Origin: Bacteroidia bacterium
GTDB taxonomy: Bacteria > Bacteroidota > Bacteroidia > AKYH767-A > OLB10
Length of the DNA: 64,000 bases
Assembly (NCBI GenBank): GCA_016788065.1
Contig: JAEUTI010000044.1
Coordinates: 43,243-107,242 of the forward strand
Direction of reading: 5' to 3'
Shown here: piece after piece, positions 61,168 through 64,000 of the stretch
Layout of the letters: each line of letters opens with the position of its first letter
Numbering within the stretch: the stretch's first letter is position 1
Program-made: the position numbers and the translations under genes
Notes under the pieces: model-generated
What the model was told of the DNA's origin: nothing
The model's database searches: none
Seen by the model: only the letters and a program-made list of their open reading frames with translations

Positions 61168-62603
61168 GTGATTTCAAGTTTAATACTAAATTTAGTTCCT
61201 TTGTTTGGTTCGCTGGTAACATCAATGATACCTTTATGAGATCGTATTATATGATGAGTAGTGCTTAATCCTAATCCCGTTCCACTTGGTTTACCACTAT
61301 AGAAAGGGTCAAATATTTTTGTAATTGCCTCTCTCGGGATTCCGATTCCGTTGTCAATTATTTCTACAACGCATTTATCTTCTTCCGACTTGGTGACAAC
61401 CAGCAGTTCGCCTTTTTCGTCCTCAACGGCTTCTACTGCATTAACAAATATATTCAGAAGTGCGATTTTGATTTTTTCATAGTCAACATTCACATCACAT
61501 AAATCAGGTGAATATTCTTTGATAACTTTTATACCCTTGAGCTTAATTCGGTCTTCTATATCCTTCAGCGTATCATCTACAATTTTATTTATTGAATATT
61601 TGTTAAAGGTCAACTCGGCGGGTTTAGAAGAATTAAGTAATTCAGTTATCAGAACATTAATTCTGTTTAAATTTCTCTTAATAATATCAAAGTACATTTC
61701 GAGGTCACTTCCATCTTTTAATTCAGATTCTAGCTGTTCCAATGAAAGTGTAATATTTGTTAGCGGATTTCTTACTTCATGAGCTATCATACGTACAACC
61801 TGACCTGTTACGGCAAGCTTTTCGGCCGTTGCCAGGTCCTGTTCCGCTTTACGCCTCTTGGTAATATCATGAATAATTCCCTGAAATAAAATTTTCCCAG
61901 ATGGTTCTTTGTGAATACCTGCGGAGACTAGACATATCTTTTTCTTACCATCTTTAGCAATGAGTACCTTTTCAAAGTCGATTACCTCGCCATGCAGTTT
62001 TACCGCATCAAGAATCCGATTTCTTTTCTGAGGATCTTCATACAAGTCGATCATATTCATAGTAAGTAATTCTTCACGGGAATAGCCCAAAAATCTTTTG
62101 ATGGATTCATTGGCATCTAAAAAATTCCCGGCTTCATCGGTAATATAAATAACATCTCTGCTTTGCTCAAATATCCTTCTGAATTTTTCTTCGCTCTCCC
62201 TGAGTTTTCGGGAATTGTCATATCTTTCAAAAGCATATCGAACTGAACGCTCCAGTTTTTGTGCATCAAGATCATTTTTCACCAGATAATCTGCTGCGCC
62301 GTTTTCCATAGCAAGAAGGTCGGTACGTTGATCTCCTTTTCCGGTAAGCATGATGATTGGCTTATTGAGATTGGCTTTTTTGGCTTCAGCAAGAAAATCA
62401 ATCCCTGTATGTGCTCCCAGTAAATAATCTACCAAATAAATGTGATAGCTGTTATCGTACAATCTTGCAATGGCTTGAGTATATGTAGGTGCCCAGTCAA
62501 CCTGTATATTATTGTGTAAAAATTCTTTGAAAAGTTCTTTGGTTAAGAAATAATCATCTTCATCATCATCTACAACAAGTACTTTTAGCTTAAGATCTCT
62601 CAT
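61164..62603 (-). CDS. REC-PAS hybrid histidine kinase
   Basis: This 479-residue cytosolic protein has an N-terminal receiver (~1-125, Asp in YDNSYHIYLVDYLLGAHTG), a PAS domain (~140-255, FEQSRDVIYITDEAGNFLD), HisKA with His in VRMIAHEVRNPLTNITL, and an HATPase (EIIDNGIGIPREAI, GTGLGLSTTHHIIRSH). The order is REC-PAS-HisKA-HATPase, with no membrane segment. The downstream gene encodes a single receiver. A TATGTTTG promoter element lies 27 nt upstream. Confidence 0.92.
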   Translation of the reverse strand: MRDLKLKVLVVDDDEDDYFLTKELFKEFLHNNIQVDWAPTYTQAIARLYDNSYHIYLVDYLLGAHTGIDFLAEAKKANLNKPIIMLTGKGDQRTDLLAMENGAADYLVKNDLDAQKLERSVRYAFERYDNSRKLRESEEKFRRIFEQSRDVIYITDEAGNFLDANESIKRFLGYSREELLTMNMIDLYEDPQKRNRILDAVKLHGEVIDFEKVLIAKDGKKKICLVSAGIHKEPSGKILFQGIIHDITKRRKAEQDLATAEKLAVTGQVVRMIAHEVRNPLTNITLSLEQLESELKDGSDLEMYFDIIKRNLNRINVLITELLNSSKPAELTFNKYSINKIVDDTLKDIEDRIKLKGIKVIKEYSPDLCDVNVDYEKIKIALLNIFVNAVEAVEDEKGELLVVTKSEEDKCVVEIIDNGIGIPREAITKIFDPFYSGKPSGTGLGLSTTHHIIRSHKGIIDVTSEPNKGTKFSIKLEIT

Positions 62604-62630
62604 AATTTAATTTCGAAATTATTGGTGTTG

Positions 62631-62638
62631 CAAACATA
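62631..62638 (-). promoter_or_regulatory. -7 promoter element (TATGTTTG) of the REC-PAS kinase operon
   Basis: This is a minus-strand match to TAnnTTTG, 27 nt before the ATG at 62603. Confidence 0.5.
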
Positions 62639-62650
62639 ATACCAGATGGT

Positions 62651-63568
62651 TTATTTGATTTTAGGGTGTTCAATTTCTTCTGTTTTTTGAACTACAAATA
62701 CTGCATAATCAGATGGCTGAATGGTTTTTCCATGTCTGAGGGCATATATCTGTGTAAATTCCGCCCCTAGAAAAAGTATTATTGAGGAATAATATACCCA
62801 CAATAATATTACAATCACAGATCCCGCCGCTCCGTAAGCAGTTGCAACATCTGATCCGCCCAGATATAATCCAATGAGCCATTTACCTGCCATAAACAAA
62901 ATAGCTGTAAAGACTGATCCCACTATCACATCCCTCCAGTAAATTTTAGCATCAGGAAGCACCTTGAATACTGTAATAAACAAAGATGTTATTATGGACA
63001 ACATAAAGAGTTGGTTAAACACATAGAATGTAATTACTGCTAAATCCGGGAAAAGTAGCTGCAGTCGCTCATTAAATAAATCTATAAGGGCATTTAGGAT
63101 CAAGGAAACCAATAACAGAAAACCAATGGTTATAATCATGCTAAAAGAAATCAATCTATTGATAACCAGCTTGATAAACCCCTTTTTGGGCTTAGCTTTG
63201 AGTCCCCAAATAACATTTATTGAGTCCTGAATTTCCGAGAAAACTCCTGTAGCTCCAAAAAGTAATGCTATAATGCTCACAATTGTTGCCCAGGTTGAAT
63301 TGTTATCGATGGTTGTGTTTTTTATAGCTTCCTGAACCTGCAGAGCTGCTTCTTTACCAACCATACCCTGAATTTGAAAATAAATCTTTCCTTCAATAGC
63401 ATCCTGGCCATAGAAAAAACCTGTTACAGCGGTTATAAGAATCAGTAAAGGGGGTAGAGAGAATATCGTATAATAAGCCAAAGCTGCACTGAGTTTGATC
63501 CCCCGGTCATCTATAAATTTTAAAAAGGTATCTTTAAGAAGGTTTCCTGATTCCCTGATCGAAAGCAT
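62651..63568 (-). CDS. YihY/virulence factor BrkB family membrane protein
   Basis: This protein of about 305 residues starts at ATG 63568 (MLSIRESGNLLKDTFLKFID); the longer frame begins at TTG 63640. It has six transmembrane segments and the family signatures LSAALAYYTIFSLPPLLILI and VYYSSIILFLGAEFTQIYA. The function is unclear; the family is named for serum resistance in Bordetella. It is divergent from the AsmA-like gene that starts 84 bp away. Confidence 0.88.
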   Translation of the reverse strand: MLSIRESGNLLKDTFLKFIDDRGIKLSAALAYYTIFSLPPLLILITAVTGFFYGQDAIEGKIYFQIQGMVGKEAALQVQEAIKNTTIDNNSTWATIVSIIALLFGATGVFSEIQDSINVIWGLKAKPKKGFIKLVINRLISFSMIITIGFLLLVSLILNALIDLFNERLQLLFPDLAVITFYVFNQLFMLSIITSLFITVFKVLPDAKIYWRDVIVGSVFTAILFMAGKWLIGLYLGGSDVATAYGAAGSVIVILLWVYYSSIILFLGAEFTQIYALRHGKTIQPSDYAVFVVQKTEEIEHPKIK

Positions 63569-63652
63569 AAGTAATGGTTTTTTATAACAACTATGGATCT
63601 TTTCAAGAATTGTTCCGCATAATTGGCACTTTATTCGCAACTAAACAAATGT

Positions 63653-64000
63653 ATGAAATATTCTAAGGGATTAACAATTGCGGGTGTTATAATTGTTGTT
63701 GCAATTTTATTGGTAGCAGTATCCGGACCAATTCTTTCAACCCTTCTCAAAAATTATATTGAAAAAAATGAAAACGTTCAGGTGGAGAGTATTCATGTGA
63801 ATGTTTTTTTGAACTCTGTGAGCTTAGATGATATCAATTTAACAACCTTAGTTTTGGGTGGCTCAAAAGTTTCAGGTGTCATTAAATCAATAAAGATAGA
63901 TCACCTGGGATGGATGAATTATTTATTTCGGAAAGATGTATCTGTTGGAACTATAAATATCTCTGATGCGCTATTGGAAGTAGAATTATTGTCTGGAAAT
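63653..64000 (+). CDS. N-terminal part of an AsmA/DUF748-like envelope protein, truncated by the window edge
   Basis: The frame is open from ATG 63653 to the window end (116 codons). A single N-terminal membrane anchor (GVIIVVAILLVAVSGPIL) is followed by a strand-rich start (NVQVESIHVNVFLNSVSLDD, KIDHLGWMNYLF) typical of AsmA-like and DUF748 bridge proteins. The remainder lies beyond the window, so the assignment is tentative. Confidence 0.55.
   Translation, partial: MKYSKGLTIAGVIIVVAILLVAVSGPILSTLLKNYIEKNENVQVESIHVNVFLNSVSLDDINLTTLVLGGSKVSGVIKSIKIDHLGWMNYLFRKDVSVGTINISDALLEVELLSGN

Overview
The window is AT-rich chromosome from a member of the Bacteroidota. Three things point there. At least nine genes or gene remnants end in type IX secretion system (T9SS) type A sorting domains (PNP...NPAN...G.Y.V). 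Many genes are preceded by the Bacteroidota -7 promoter element TAnnTTTG. Shine-Dalgarno sequences are largely missing. I cannot name the genus.

Layout. (1) 1-6.9 kb, housekeeping and envelope genes: the end of a DUF4239-like membrane protein, RNase R, a biotin carrier protein, a Tat-exported Fe/Mn superoxide dismutase, two envelope proteins, a PfkB sugar kinase and a small secreted protein. (2) 6.9-8.8 kb, a small accessory patch: a DUF4160 / DUF2442-HTH pair and a REP-associated (RAYT) transposase with a double palindrome inside its own reading frame. (3) 8.8-21.7 kb, four paralogous T9SS cargo proteins of about 900 residues, each with exactly seven ~60-residue repeats (a probable seven-bladed propeller). 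They are interrupted after the second by a three-gene hipB-hipS-hipT toxin-antitoxin operon. (4) 21.8-22.7 kb, a tRNA-Asn gene followed by broken tRNA-Asn copies that carry short perfect palindromes and flank a small GIY-YIG nuclease gene. (5) 22.7-27 kb, a large PKD/GEVED T9SS protein and a degraded T9SS gene. (6) 27.3-30.8 kb, an oxidative/general-stress operon: SDR, zinc alcohol dehydrogenase, a small disordered protein and manganese catalase. (7) 31-45.5 kb, secreted proteins and three consecutive histidine kinase / NarL-type regulator pairs, all on the minus strand. (8) 45.8-53.3 kb, more secreted and T9SS proteins. (9) 53.5-58 kb, a plus-strand operon with a TonB-dependent receptor, an HmuY-like lipoprotein and an HmuY-like T9SS protein, probably for haem or another scarce nutrient. 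(10) 58-64 kb, a radical SAM protein, an AI-2E-family transporter, a REC-PAS histidine kinase with a lone receiver, a YihY/BrkB protein and the start of an AsmA-like protein.

How it fits together. Much of the window is devoted to exporting proteins to the cell surface and sensing the environment. The most unusual parts are the palindrome-broken tRNA-Asn array around the GIY-YIG gene, the palindrome within the RAYT gene, the mosaic seven-repeat paralogs, the HipBST operon with candidate HipB operators, and a duplicated two-hairpin 3' element. Start codons were moved inward where the longest open frame began at TTG or ahead of an obvious signal peptide. Everything was read by eye, without database searches.
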